Positions 9,115 to 17,736 of a stretch of 64,000 nucleotides of DNA are shown piece by piece. The translations under genes and the position numbers were made by a program. The stretch's first letter is position 1. Each line of letters opens with the position of its first letter. Source of the stretch: CAYVUB01 sp964454675 (GTDB lineage: Bacteria > Bacteroidota > Bacteroidia > Flavobacteriales > Flavobacteriaceae); contig CAYVUB010000006.1 in assembly GCA_964454675.1 (NCBI GenBank), positions 1 through 64,000 of the forward strand, read 5' to 3'. The notes below the pieces were generated by a model. The model had not been told where the DNA came from, did not search any database, and was given only the letters and a program-made list of their open reading frames with translations.

Positions 9115-10355
9115 TGCGTTTTAAAGTTGAGTTCTGGCTTAAATTTTCAATAGTAAACCTTTTTCTGGTAGCCTTGTTGGGCGTTTTGATGCGGTACAAA
9201 ATAGGGTTTGATTTTCCGTTTTTTGTACAAAAACACCTGCTTCACTCCCATTCGCATTTTGCCTTTGCAGGCTGGGTAAGCCATACGCTTATGGTGCTTA
9301 TGGTTTTTTACCTGAAAAATAAAGCCACAGCGTTTGCCGCCGGCAGATACAGGAATCTCATTGTAGCAAATCTGGTATGTTCCTACGGGATGCTGGTCTT
9401 TTTTATCATTCAAGGCTACGGATTGTGGTCAATATCGTTTTCGACCTTATCCATTATCGTCTCGTATTTTTTTGCTTATTTTTTCATTAAAGATTTAAAA
9501 CAAATTCCTAACGAAACTTCAAAAAAATGGTTCAACGGTGCGTTATTTTTTTATGTGATTTCGTCTTTGGGCACATTCTTTCTGGCTTATACCATAGCAA
9601 CCAAAGATTTTCATTACAACCTGTATTTGTCTTCCATTTATTATTACCTGCACTTTCAGTATAACGGTTGGTTTTTGTTTGCCTGTTTCGGGTTGCTCGC
9701 TGTTTTTCTTAAGCTTAACGAAAAGGAAAACAGCATTTTTAACAAGGCGTTTTGGTTACTTTTTGCATCAACAATCATCACATACTCACTTTCGGTTTTA
9801 TGGCTCAAATTACCCGACTGGCTGTATGTAATTACCATTGTTTTTTCGATAGTTCAGTTTTTGGTATGGATTGGAATACTGCGTTTTATGATTCGTAAAA
9901 AAAGAGAAATCCTAAAATCCCAACCTGTTTTTTTACAGTATATTTTAGTGCTTGCCGGGTTTTGTCTGACACTTAAGTTTTTATTTCAATTACTTTCCGT
10001 AATTCCTTCTCTGAATCAGTTTTCGTTCGGAATACGCACTATTATCATTGCTTATCTGCATTTGGTTTTATTGGGGGTTATTACACTTTTCCTGTTGTAT
10101 TACATTTATGTCAATAAACTTTTACCTCTTAATAAATATATCAAAACCGGACTCATAGCGTTTGTTATCGGGGTTTTTCTGAACGAATCGATATTGGGAA
10201 TACAAGGTTTATCGGCTTTCGGATATATTTTGATTCCGAATATCAATTTGTATCTCTTCATGGCAGGTTTGGTACTTTTTGTTTCTATGGGATGGACGGC
10301 TTTTTGGACAATAAAAAAAAGCACCAGACATAAATCTGATGCTTTTTTGAAATAA
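9114..10355 (+). CDS. polytopic membrane protein, heme-copper-oxidase subunit I/NnrS-like
   Basis: The ATG at 9114 overlaps the stop of the regulator (TAATG) and gives 413 residues. About twelve hydrophobic helices are visible. Conserved-looking histidines occur in HSHSHFAFAGW on helix 2 and LHFQYNGWF near the middle, a layout like heme-binding helices of heme-copper oxidase subunit I and of the NnrS family. The position beside a Crp-type regulator, Ric and the nos genes fits a role in NO/N2O respiration or NO tolerance. The exact reaction cannot be read from the sequence; a haem-copper NO reductase-like or purely accessory role are both possible. Confidence 0.55.
   Translation: MRFKVEFWLKFSIVNLFLVALLGVLMRYKIGFDFPFFVQKHLLHSHSHFAFAGWVSHTLMVLMVFYLKNKATAFAAGRYRNLIVANLVCSYGMLVFFIIQGYGLWSISFSTLSIIVSYFFAYFFIKDLKQIPNETSKKWFNGALFFYVISSLGTFFLAYTIATKDFHYNLYLSSIYYYLHFQYNGWFLFACFGLLAVFLKLNEKENSIFNKAFWLLFASTIITYSLSVLWLKLPDWLYVITIVFSIVQFLVWIGILRFMIRKKREILKSQPVFLQYILVLAGFCLTLKFLFQLLSVIPSLNQFSFGIRTIIIAYLHLVLLGVITLFLLYYIYVNKLLPLNKYIKTGLIAFVIGVFLNESILGIQGLSAFGYILIPNINLYLFMAGLVLFVSMGWTAFWTIKKSTRHKSDAFLK
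10311..10350. terminator. hairpin terminator between convergent genes
   Basis: An A-run, the arms AGCA...AGA and TCT...TGCT, and a T-run form a hairpin that overlaps the last codons of the membrane protein. Flanked by A and T runs, it can serve both the rightward gene and the leftward ric gene. Confidence 0.6.
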
Positions 10356-10368
10356 AAAGCGCTATCAA

Positions 10369-11088
10369 TCAAAATGTTTTTTCCAACACCAAAGCATTAG
10401 GAAACAAAATGTTATTTTCCAGATGAATGTGTTTGTGCAAATCCTGCTCAAACTCTTCAAGCATTAAAAACGTAGTTCTATAAGTATTACAACCATCTGC
10501 CGGCGGCGTGTAATCGTTTGTCAGTTCTTTAATTTTCCGGAATCGTTCTCCTTCGGCATCATGTTCGTGCTTCATCATTTCAATAGGATTTTCTACAGTG
10601 CCAAAATGAGGTTTTTCTATGGATTGATTGGTGATGCGGGCATTAATCATTTTTCTTATAAAAGGAAAAAGTATGAGTTCTTCTTTTTTAAGATGTGCCG
10701 CCAAATCCTGAGCCGATTCTGTAAACAAACGGTTAATTTCAAAAAGCTCGGGATGTCTTGTTCCGTGAACTTTGCACAATTTTGAAAGAAATAACAAAAT
10801 AACAGATGTTTTTTCTTCAATATACCTGTGATGTGTTTTTTCGATATAGTCTGCCAGCAAATCCAGCGGCCACGATTTAAAATCAATGGAAGCTACATCT
10901 GTTTTATGCAGAATTTCGTTGAGATTCCGATGCAAATCGGATACATTCAGTGATTTTTTTTCGCTGACTTCTTCCAAAGTACGATGTCCTTTGCAGCAAA
11001 AATCGATTCCCATTTTTGAGAACAAAGCTGCGGTTCTAAAATCATAAGCTACGATTTCGCCAATAGTTGTTTTTTCTGAAATTTCCAT
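10369..11088 (-). CDS. ric: iron-sulfur cluster repair protein Ric (ScdA/YtfE)
   Basis: The 239-residue protein has the two-part layout of Ric. An N-terminal ScdA/DUF542 domain holds the Cys pair (MGIDFCCKGHRTLEE, C31 and C32). A hemerythrin-like four-helix domain carries di-iron ligands in HHRYIEE, HLKKEELILFP, MMKHEHDAEGE and HKHIHLENNILFP. Family members repair Fe-S centres damaged by nitric oxide or oxidants. It lies 15 bp downstream of azurin on the same strand, so the two are probably co-transcribed from the shared divergent Crp-type operator. Length matches the family. Confidence 0.92.
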   Translation of the reverse strand: MEISEKTTIGEIVAYDFRTAALFSKMGIDFCCKGHRTLEEVSEKKSLNVSDLHRNLNEILHKTDVASIDFKSWPLDLLADYIEKTHHRYIEEKTSVILLFLSKLCKVHGTRHPELFEINRLFTESAQDLAAHLKKEELILFPFIRKMINARITNQSIEKPHFGTVENPIEMMKHEHDAEGERFRKIKELTNDYTPPADGCNTYRTTFLMLEEFEQDLHKHIHLENNILFPNALVLEKTF

Positions 11089-11103
11089 GACAAGGTTTTT
11101 TTA

Positions 11104-11613
11104 TTATTCTACAATAACAACGCCCCGCATAATAGCATAATGCCCCGGAAACGTGCATAAAAACTCATACGTACCGGGTTCTGCTATTGTAAACTCGACA
11201 GTATCAGATTGTCCGCCGCCTATAACTTTGGTATGCACAATAATACTTTCCTGTTCAGACGCAGGAATATAATCACTATCGGCAGCCAAAGATGCTTTTT
11301 CGGCAAAACTTTGAAAATCAACATTCTGTTTTAAAATAACAAGATTGTGTCCCATAACGTTTTTTGCCATCTTTCCTACGTGTTTTAACGTGAGTACTAC
11401 AGGTTCGCCCGCCGGAACTTTTAATTCTTTTTTATCAAACTGCATCTGGTCGTTACTTTCAATGGTTATCAAAAAACGGGAATCTTCTACAACTTCTTCA
11501 TGCTGATTTGTATGACCGGTTACGGTTACGTTGGCATTTTTTGAGTCGTTTTTACAAGCCCCTGTAAATGTTATCAAAATTGCAAGAGTTATATTTTTAA
11601 ATAAATGTTTCAT
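11104..11613 (-). CDS. azurin, lipoprotein form
   Basis: The 169-residue protein has a lipoprotein signal (lipobox ending at C20, FTGAC) and a cupredoxin domain. The type 1 copper ligands are visible: H89 in MGHNLV, C153 in FLCTFPGHYAIMRG, H158 and M162, in the spacing of azurin. It is a periplasmic or membrane-tethered electron carrier. Divergent from the cytochrome c and nosZ genes over a shared Crp-type operator, it is a plausible electron donor for N2O reduction or linked respiration. Confidence 0.92.
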   Translation of the reverse strand: MKHLFKNITLAILITFTGACKNDSKNANVTVTGHTNQHEEVVEDSRFLITIESNDQMQFDKKELKVPAGEPVVLTLKHVGKMAKNVMGHNLVILKQNVDFQSFAEKASLAADSDYIPASEQESIIVHTKVIGGGQSDTVEFTIAEPGTYEFLCTFPGHYAIMRGVVIVE

Positions 11614-11659
11614 AAACTGTTTCTTTAATTCAATTAAAATTTGTCCTTAAAAAGTGAGG

Positions 11660-11734
11660 TAAAAGTAATATGACTTAAAGAATTGTTTTTATGATTATAG
11701 TCATAAAATAAGATAGTTAATAGCAAGACCTTTG
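11660..11734. promoter_or_regulatory. divergent azurin / cytochrome c-nos control region with Crp/Fnr-type operator
   Basis: A 22-bp inverted repeat at 11687-11708 has perfect 8-bp arms TTTTATGA and TCATAAAA around a 6-bp spacer, and contains TATGA-N6-TCATA. Rightward, GACCTTTG at 11727-11734 is one base off the -7 consensus TAnnTTTG and again ends 36.5 bp from the operator centre. Leftward, TACTTTTA (minus strand, 11660-11667) is a one-mismatch -7 at a similar distance. One dimer may thus activate both directions. Confidence 0.65.
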
Positions 11735-11757
11735 TGTAAACTTTAAAATACAAAACT

Positions 11758-12228
11758 ATGAAACGGCTAATAACACTTTTTTTACTACCATTCTTTATGG
11801 CTTCGTGTGGTGATAAAGAAAAATCGGGAGTCGATTATTCAAAACCTTCAAAAGAGAATACAGCCAAAAGCGTTTCCGATTATGACCCGAAAAGAGGATT
11901 GGGAAAATTTGAAAATGTAGAAATTTTGCCAAATCTTGACAAAGAAATGGCAGCTCTGGGCGAAAAAGCAGCAGGAACCAAATGTTTGTCTTGCCATAAG
12001 CTGAACAGCGAAAGATTAGTAGGGCCGGGATGGAAAGGTGTAACCGGTAAACACAAACCCGAATGGATTTTGAACTTCATTACCGACCCTGACCCAATGA
12101 TTGACAAAGACCCCGAATTACAGGCACAACTGGAACTTTGTCTGGTTCGTATGCCCAATCAGGCAGTTTCAGATGATGAAGCCCGTCAAATTCTGGAATT
12201 TATGAGAAAAAATGACGGAATAAACTAG
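11758..12228 (+). CDS. cytochrome c lipoprotein of the nos cluster
   Basis: The 156-residue protein has a lipobox ending at C17 (FMASCGDK). One heme c site is present, CLSCH (C76, C79, H80), and M132 in RMPNQ is the likely sixth ligand, as in small class I cytochromes. It is probably anchored in the periplasm as electron donor to nosZ, 30 bp downstream. It is the first gene after the Crp-type operator and so leads the nos operon. Confidence 0.88.
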   Translation: MKRLITLFLLPFFMASCGDKEKSGVDYSKPSKENTAKSVSDYDPKRGLGKFENVEILPNLDKEMAALGEKAAGTKCLSCHKLNSERLVGPGWKGVTGKHKPEWILNFITDPDPMIDKDPELQAQLELCLVRMPNQAVSDDEARQILEFMRKNDGIN

Positions 12229-12258
12229 ACTTTAAAAATACTATTTAATTCCAACTAT

Positions 12259-14238
12259 ATGAAAAACAATCTAATAAAAACAGTATGTATCCTTGTTGTT
12301 TTGACGTTTTTTGGTGCTTGTAAACCAAAAAATTCAACAAATGCAATAAGCGGAGATGCGGCACAGCAAACCTATGTTGCTCCCGGACAGTATGACGAAT
12401 TTTACAACTTTGTTTCCGGTGGTTTCAGCGGACAGATGAGTGTGTACGGACTTCCGTCAGGAAGATTATTCAAAGTGATTCCCGTATTTTCGGTTGACCC
12501 CGAAAAAGGCTGGGGATACAGCGAAGAAACCAAACCGATGCTTACCACATCGCATGGATTTGTGCCTTGGGACGATTTACATCACGTAGAAATGTCACAG
12601 ACCAACGGAAAAATAGATGGCAGATGGGTTTTCGGAAATGCGAACAACACCCCGAGAATTGCAAGAATTGACCTGCAAACATTCAAAACAGCCGAAATCA
12701 TCGAACTTCCGAACAGTGGAGGAAACCACTCTTCGCCTTTCATTACCGAAAATACCGAATATGTGGTAGCAGGAACACGTTTTAGTGTACCGGCTGATTA
12801 TGCTGACGGAGATGTTTCGATTGACACCTATAAAGAAAATTTCAAAGGACATATTTCTTTTGTAAGCGTGGACAAAGAATCGGGAGAAATGGATCTGGCT
12901 TTCCAAATCGTAACACCGGGAGTTAATTTCGACTTAAGCCACGCAGGTAAAGGAAAATCTCACGGCTGGTTCTTCTTCTCGTGCTACAACACAGAACAGG
13001 CAAGTACTTTGCTGGAAGTTAATGCTTCTAAAAACGACAAAGACTTTATTATGGCTGTAAACTGGAAAAAAGCAGAAGAATACATCAAAGCAGGAAAAGG
13101 AAAAAAACAAAAAGTTCGTTATGCCCACAACACCTGGGACGAGCATACACATACCGGAAAATCTGAAATCAAAACAGATGTTTTGGTATTGGATGCTTCC
13201 GAATTTACAGATATTGCTTATATGATTCCTTGTCCGAAATCGCCTCACGGCTGTGATGTTGACCCAACGGGAGAATACATTGTTGGAAGTGGAAAATTAG
13301 CTGCTCTTATCCCCGTTTTCAGCTTTGATAAAATGCAGAAAGCCATCGAAAATAAAGATTACGAAGGAGATTTTTCGGGAATCAACGTATTAAAATATGA
13401 CTCTGTATTGTATGGAGAAGTAGAAAAACCGGGACTTGGACCATTACACACAGAATTTGACGGAAAAGGAAATGCTTATACCACAATGTTCGTATCGTCT
13501 GAAGTGGTAAAATGGGACATTAAAACGCTTCAGGTTTTAGACAGGCAACCTACCTTCTACTCTGTGGGACACCTTACAATCCCTGGTGGAGACAGCAAAG
13601 AGCCTTTCGGAAAATATCTGGTTGCTTACAACAAAATCACCAAAGACCGTTACTTACCTACAGGGCCTGAATTATGCCACAGTGCACAGCTTTATGACAT
13701 AAGCGGGGATAAAATGAAACTTATTCTGGACTTTCCTACTATCGGAGAACCGCACTATGCACAAGCCGCACCTGCCGAGCTCATAATGAACAACGGACAA
13801 CTTAAATTCTATGACATCAATAAGAATAATCATCCGAGAGCTGTTAAGAACGAACAGGACGTAAAAGTAGTCAGAGAAGGAAATAAAGTCCACGTATATA
13901 TGACCTCTATCCGTTCTCACCTGGCACCTGATAATATCGAGGGTGTTAAATTGGGAGATGAAGTATATTTCTACGTAACCAACCTTGAGCAGGATTGGGA
14001 TGTTCCTCACGGATTTGCCATCAAAGGTGCCGACAATGCAGAAATACTGATTATGCCCGGAGAAACCGTTACATTAAAATGGGTTCCTGACAGAGTGGGT
14101 ATTTTCCCTTATTACTGTACTGACTTTTGTAGTGCATTGCATCAGGAAATGTCGGGATATTTAAGGGTATCGCCTGCCAATAGTAATGTTCCTATTTCGT
14201 GGAAACTGGACGATATATTATCGTCAGATAAAAAATAA
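12259..14238 (+). CDS. nosZ: nitrous oxide reductase, Sec-dependent (clade II) lipoprotein
   Basis: The 659-residue protein reduces N2O to N2. It has a Sec lipoprotein signal (lipobox ending FGAC, no Tat twin-arginine), typical of clade II NosZ. The long seven-bladed propeller carries the CuZ His ligands (for example DDLHHVEMS, GGNHSSP, SPHGCDVD, HTEFDGKG, HYAQAAPAEL). The C-terminal cupredoxin holds the CuA site CTDFCSALHQEM (C620, C624, H628, M631). Both copper centres appear intact. It follows cytochrome c and precedes the maturation genes nosL-D-F-Y; no nosR or nosX is in the window. Confidence 0.95.
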   Translation: MKNNLIKTVCILVVLTFFGACKPKNSTNAISGDAAQQTYVAPGQYDEFYNFVSGGFSGQMSVYGLPSGRLFKVIPVFSVDPEKGWGYSEETKPMLTTSHGFVPWDDLHHVEMSQTNGKIDGRWVFGNANNTPRIARIDLQTFKTAEIIELPNSGGNHSSPFITENTEYVVAGTRFSVPADYADGDVSIDTYKENFKGHISFVSVDKESGEMDLAFQIVTPGVNFDLSHAGKGKSHGWFFFSCYNTEQASTLLEVNASKNDKDFIMAVNWKKAEEYIKAGKGKKQKVRYAHNTWDEHTHTGKSEIKTDVLVLDASEFTDIAYMIPCPKSPHGCDVDPTGEYIVGSGKLAALIPVFSFDKMQKAIENKDYEGDFSGINVLKYDSVLYGEVEKPGLGPLHTEFDGKGNAYTTMFVSSEVVKWDIKTLQVLDRQPTFYSVGHLTIPGGDSKEPFGKYLVAYNKITKDRYLPTGPELCHSAQLYDISGDKMKLILDFPTIGEPHYAQAAPAELIMNNGQLKFYDINKNNHPRAVKNEQDVKVVREGNKVHVYMTSIRSHLAPDNIEGVKLGDEVYFYVTNLEQDWDVPHGFAIKGADNAEILIMPGETVTLKWVPDRVGIFPYYCTDFCSALHQEMSGYLRVSPANSNVPISWKLDDILSSDKK

Positions 14239-14248
14239 TTTTCACAGC

Positions 14249-14384
14249 AAAAAAACTGTCTCAAAAGTCAAATATTAAGTGGTTTGTCATTTCGACGATA
14301 GGAGAAATCTTTTAATTATCAAATATTTAGATTCCTCAATTCCACTTCGTTCCATTCGGAATGACACTTTCGGGACAGTTTTTT
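14249..14384. repeat. palindromic interspersed element between nosZ and nosL
   Basis: The outer arms AAAAAACTGTC (14250-14260) and GACAGTTTTTT (14374-14384) are complementary, and an inner pair TGTCATTTCG / CGGAATGACA (one mismatch) lies inside. It can form one long hairpin and may attenuate nosZ transcripts. A similar CTGTCTCAAAA start occurs at 36252 and a CTGTTTCAAAA variant at 48982, so it looks like a dispersed family. Confidence 0.6.
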
Positions 14385-14401
14385 CACTTAAAAAATACGA
14401 G

Positions 14402-15418
14402 ATGAAAAATACTCGAATATCATCACTTTCAAAAATATTGCTTGTTACAGCAGGTATATTTTTAATCGGCTCTCTTTTCTTTCCGATATGGAGAATAGAA
14501 CTCGATGCACCACAATATCCCGAAGGATTGGTTCTTTTGCTTTGGGCTAACAAAATTGCGGGAGATGTGGAAATCATAAACGGATTAAACCACTATATCG
14601 GAATGAAAACCCTGCATACCGAAAACTTTTTTGAGTTTACCGTTTTGCCTTATATCATCAGTTTTTTTGCTCTGTTTTCGTTAGTTGTTCTATTCATAAA
14701 CCGAAAAAAAGGAACACTTGTTTTATTTATTTCATTTATTATTTTCGGAATATTATCTGCCATTGATTTTTACCGTTGGAACTATGATTACGGACACAAC
14801 CTTGACCCTGACGCACCTATAAAAGTCCCCGGAATGGCATATCAGCCACCAATGTTAGGATTCAAACAATTGCTCAATTTCGGAGCTTATTCCGTTCCCG
14901 ATACGGGAGGTTGGCTGTTGATTCTGACAGGAGTTTTATTATTTATTGTTGTATTTAAAGAATTTGATATGATTAAGAAATTTAAAAAGAAATCCGTATC
15001 GGCAGTAGTTGTAATGTTGTTTTCTTTCGGATTATTTTCCTGTGGAAATACCGAAGCTGTTCCGATAAAGCTGCATTCCGACCAATGTGAATCCTGTAAA
15101 ATGAGTATTTCTGACGGAAAATTCGGAGCTGAAATCATCACCGAAAAAGGTCGGGTTTACAAATTTGACGATATTTCGTGTATGGTTGCCTATTGCAAAC
15201 AAAATCAAGGAAACCAAAAAACCAAAGCCCATTATATCCACGATTATACACAAGATAATGTTCTGATTCCTGCCGAAACCGCATTTTACATCAAAGGAGG
15301 AAACATCAACAGCCCGATGAGAGGAAACATAGCGGCTTTCAGTACAGAAGAAGAGGCGGATAAATTTGCCACAGAACTCGAAGCCGAAAGAACGGATTGG
15401 AAAGCTATTGTCAAGTAA
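14402..15418 (+). CDS. nosL: NosL copper chaperone fused to an N-terminal membrane domain
   Basis: The start MKNTRISSLSK at 14402 is chosen because the open frame before it is the palindromic repeat. The 338-residue product has an N-terminal half with about four to five membrane helices (ILLVTAGIFLIGSLFFPIW first) and a C-terminal NosL domain with the Cu(I) site region DQCESCKMSISD. NosL delivers copper to NosZ. At M190 (14969) a second complete lipoprotein signal begins, MIKKFKKKSV then a hydrophobic run and lipobox LFSC. The frame is open throughout, so the product is either a fusion or, by internal initiation, a separate lipoprotein NosL of 149 residues. Confidence 0.85.
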   Translation: MKNTRISSLSKILLVTAGIFLIGSLFFPIWRIELDAPQYPEGLVLLLWANKIAGDVEIINGLNHYIGMKTLHTENFFEFTVLPYIISFFALFSLVVLFINRKKGTLVLFISFIIFGILSAIDFYRWNYDYGHNLDPDAPIKVPGMAYQPPMLGFKQLLNFGAYSVPDTGGWLLILTGVLLFIVVFKEFDMIKKFKKKSVSAVVVMLFSFGLFSCGNTEAVPIKLHSDQCESCKMSISDGKFGAEIITEKGRVYKFDDISCMVAYCKQNQGNQKTKAHYIHDYTQDNVLIPAETAFYIKGGNINSPMRGNIAAFSTEEEADKFATELEAERTDWKAIVK

Positions 15419-15444
15419 TTTTGTTTAATCGTTTAATCGTAATA

Positions 15445-16674
15445 ATGAAGCTAATCTCTCTTTTCTTTTTTATCACTTCGTTTGCTTTTGCTCAAACCAC
15501 GCTTGAAGTCGGGGCAGACAAGCCCTATAAATCCATCAAAAAAGCCCTCGAAAAAGCCAAAGACGGAGATAAAATCATTGTCCATAAAGGAACATATAAA
15601 GAAGGAACAATCATTATTGACAAAAAAATCCGTTTTATCGGAAAAGATTATCCCGTAATTGACGGAGAAAAGATAGACGAAGTGGTTTCCATCAAATCGG
15701 GAGATGTGCTGATGAAAGGTTTTAAGGTAATCAATTCGGGTTATGCAGCTATGAAAGACCCTTGCGGAATCAAGGTTTATAATGAAAGTAATGTTATAAT
15801 TGAGGATAATATTCTGGATAATAATTTCTTCGGAATTTACATTCAGAACGGAAAAAACTGCATTGTCAGAAACAACAAGGTCAAAGCTTATGCAGTCAAA
15901 GAACAGCAAATCGGAAACGGAATCCACGCTTGGAAAAGTGAAAATTTAAAAATTGAAAACAACGAAATCATCGGACATCGGGACGGAATCTATTTCGAGT
16001 TTGTCTATCATTCGACCATCAAAAACAATAAGGCAAAGAACAATCTTCGTTACGGATTGCATTTTATGTTTTCGCATAATGACACTTACGAATCCAACAC
16101 TTTTACAAACAATGGAGCTGGAGTTGCTGTGATGTATTCCAGAAACGTAACAATGTTCAAAAACACATTTGACGAAAATTGGGGAGATTCCGCTTACGGA
16201 TTATTGCTCAAAGAACTTTCGGACAGCCAGATTGAAAACAACCGATTTGTTCAAAACACAACAGGAATTTACCTTGAAGGCACCACCCGTGTAAAAATTC
16301 AAAAAAATCTTTTTCACGGAAACGGCTGGGCTATGAAATTGCAGGCAAGCTGTATGGATAACCAAATCAATCAAAACAATTTCTACGGAAATACTTTTGA
16401 TGTGGCTACCAACGGACGATTGACCCTGAACAAATTCGAGGCTAATTATTGGGATAAATACGAAGGTTACGATTTGGACAAAGACGGTTTCGGAGATGTT
16501 CCGTATCATCCTTTGAGCCTGTTTACGGTTTTGGTCGAAAAAAATCCGTCTGCAATGTTGCTTTTCAGAAGCTTTATGATAACGCTTTTGGATAAATCCG
16601 AAAAAGTTTTGCCAAGTATTACACCCGACAATTTCAAAGACGAAAAACCTTTAATGCGACCTGTGAAACTTTAG
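15445..16674 (+). CDS. nosD: NosD, periplasmic copper-processing beta-helix protein
   Basis: The ATG at 15445 begins a clear signal peptide ending FAFAQ; an upstream open frame would spoil it and overlap nosL. The 410-residue protein is a right-handed parallel beta-helix of the NosD/CASH type, with repeating short strands such as NNFFGIYIQNG, NGIHAWKSENLKIENN and DGIYFEFVYH. In N2O respiration NosD works with the NosFY transporter to supply sulfur for the CuZ centre of NosZ. It lies 26 bp after nosL. Its stop codon falls within the left arm of an inverted repeat. Confidence 0.93.
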   Translation: MKLISLFFFITSFAFAQTTLEVGADKPYKSIKKALEKAKDGDKIIVHKGTYKEGTIIIDKKIRFIGKDYPVIDGEKIDEVVSIKSGDVLMKGFKVINSGYAAMKDPCGIKVYNESNVIIEDNILDNNFFGIYIQNGKNCIVRNNKVKAYAVKEQQIGNGIHAWKSENLKIENNEIIGHRDGIYFEFVYHSTIKNNKAKNNLRYGLHFMFSHNDTYESNTFTNNGAGVAVMYSRNVTMFKNTFDENWGDSAYGLLLKELSDSQIENNRFVQNTTGIYLEGTTRVKIQKNLFHGNGWAMKLQASCMDNQINQNNFYGNTFDVATNGRLTLNKFEANYWDKYEGYDLDKDGFGDVPYHPLSLFTVLVEKNPSAMLLFRSFMITLLDKSEKVLPSITPDNFKDEKPLMRPVKL

Positions 16675-16801
16675 CCACAGATGCACAGATATTTATATTA
16701 AAAATGTTAAAAAAATATACACAAATTTACTGAATGTAAACTATTCAATATCAGTGAAATTTTTATTTAAAAGAAAAGAAAATATCTGTGCATCTGTGGC
16801 T
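16673..16801. repeat. 22-bp perfect inverted repeat element between nosD and nosF
   Basis: Arms at 16673-16694 and 16780-16801 (beginning AGCCACAGATGCACAG) are perfectly complementary over 22 bp, with an 85-bp AT-rich loop. The left arm includes the nosD stop. The CCACAGATnnACAGAT core recurs between nosF and nosY. Confidence 0.85.
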
Positions 16802-16837
16802 GAAATAAAATCTGTGGTTATAAAGAGAATTTGAATT

Positions 16838-17551
16838 ATGATTGAAATAAAGAACCTGAACAAGAAATTCGGAAAGCTGCATATCCTGAAAGACGTTTCC
16901 GTTTCGTGTCAAAAAGGAGAATGTATTGCTTTGATTGGTCCGAACGGATGCGGAAAAACCACGCTTATAAAATCCTTTCTCGGAATGGTCATTCCCAATA
17001 ACGGAAGTATTGATTTTGAGGGAAAATCGGTTTTGGGAGAATTCCGATATAGGGACAGAATCGGCTATATGCCCCAAATCGGACGTTATCCTGATAATAT
17101 GACAATCGGGCAGGTCATCGAAATGATTAAAGAAATCCGACAATCCAACGAAATGTTAGATGAAGATTTGTATAAAGCTTTCAAAATTGACGAATTATCC
17201 GATAAAAAAATGCGTACGCTTTCGGGAGGAACAACCCAAAAAGTGAGTGCCGTACTGGCTTTTATGTTCAATCCTGATGTGTTGATTCTGGATGAACCCA
17301 CAGCAGGACTCGACCCTTTGGCTTCCGAAATTCTCAAAGAAAAAATCATCAGAGAAAAGGAAAAAGGCAAGCTGATTCTGATTACTTCGCATTTGTTAAG
17401 CGAACTGGACGATTTGATTACCCAAATTATTTTTATGCAGGAAGGACAAGTTCATTTTCACAAAACTGTGGAAGAACTGAAACAGGAAACAGGAGAACAG
17501 AAAATATCAAAAGCCATTGCCCATATTCTAAAAAATAATCAAAAAGAATAA
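16838..17551 (+). CDS. nosF: NosF, ABC transporter ATPase for NosZ maturation
   Basis: The 237-residue ATPase has Walker A GPNGCGKTT (about residues 34-42), signature LSGGTTQKV, Walker B DVLILDEPTAGLDP and switch histidine in ITSHL. With the NosY permease and NosD it forms the complex needed to mature the CuZ site. It stands between two palindromic repeat insertions that separate it from nosD and nosY. Confidence 0.93.
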   Translation: MIEIKNLNKKFGKLHILKDVSVSCQKGECIALIGPNGCGKTTLIKSFLGMVIPNNGSIDFEGKSVLGEFRYRDRIGYMPQIGRYPDNMTIGQVIEMIKEIRQSNEMLDEDLYKAFKIDELSDKKMRTLSGGTTQKVSAVLAFMFNPDVLILDEPTAGLDPLASEILKEKIIREKEKGKLILITSHLLSELDDLITQIIFMQEGQVHFHKTVEELKQETGEQKISKAIAHILKNNQKE

Positions 17552-17720
17552 CCACGGATTACACGGATTCACACAGATTTCTTTTATGTTTTTATTAAAA
17601 TCTGTGGCTAAAAAAATAAAACTAAAATGAATAAAAAAACAGCCACAGATTACACAGATTAAAAGGATTTCTTTATGTTGTTTATGCTAAAAATCCGTGA
17701 GAATCCTTTAATCCGTGGCT
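17551..17720. repeat. two tandem palindromic CCACGGATT/CCACAGATT elements between nosF and nosY
   Basis: The first unit opens with ACCACGGATTACACGGATT and closes with AAATCTGTGGCT. The second opens with AGCCACAGATTACACAGATT and closes with TTTAATCCGTGGCT. Each can fold on itself with imperfect arms. They share the core of the element at 16673-16801, which points to three insertions of one family in this operon. Confidence 0.7.
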
Positions 17721-17736
17721 AAAAAACAAAACAAAA

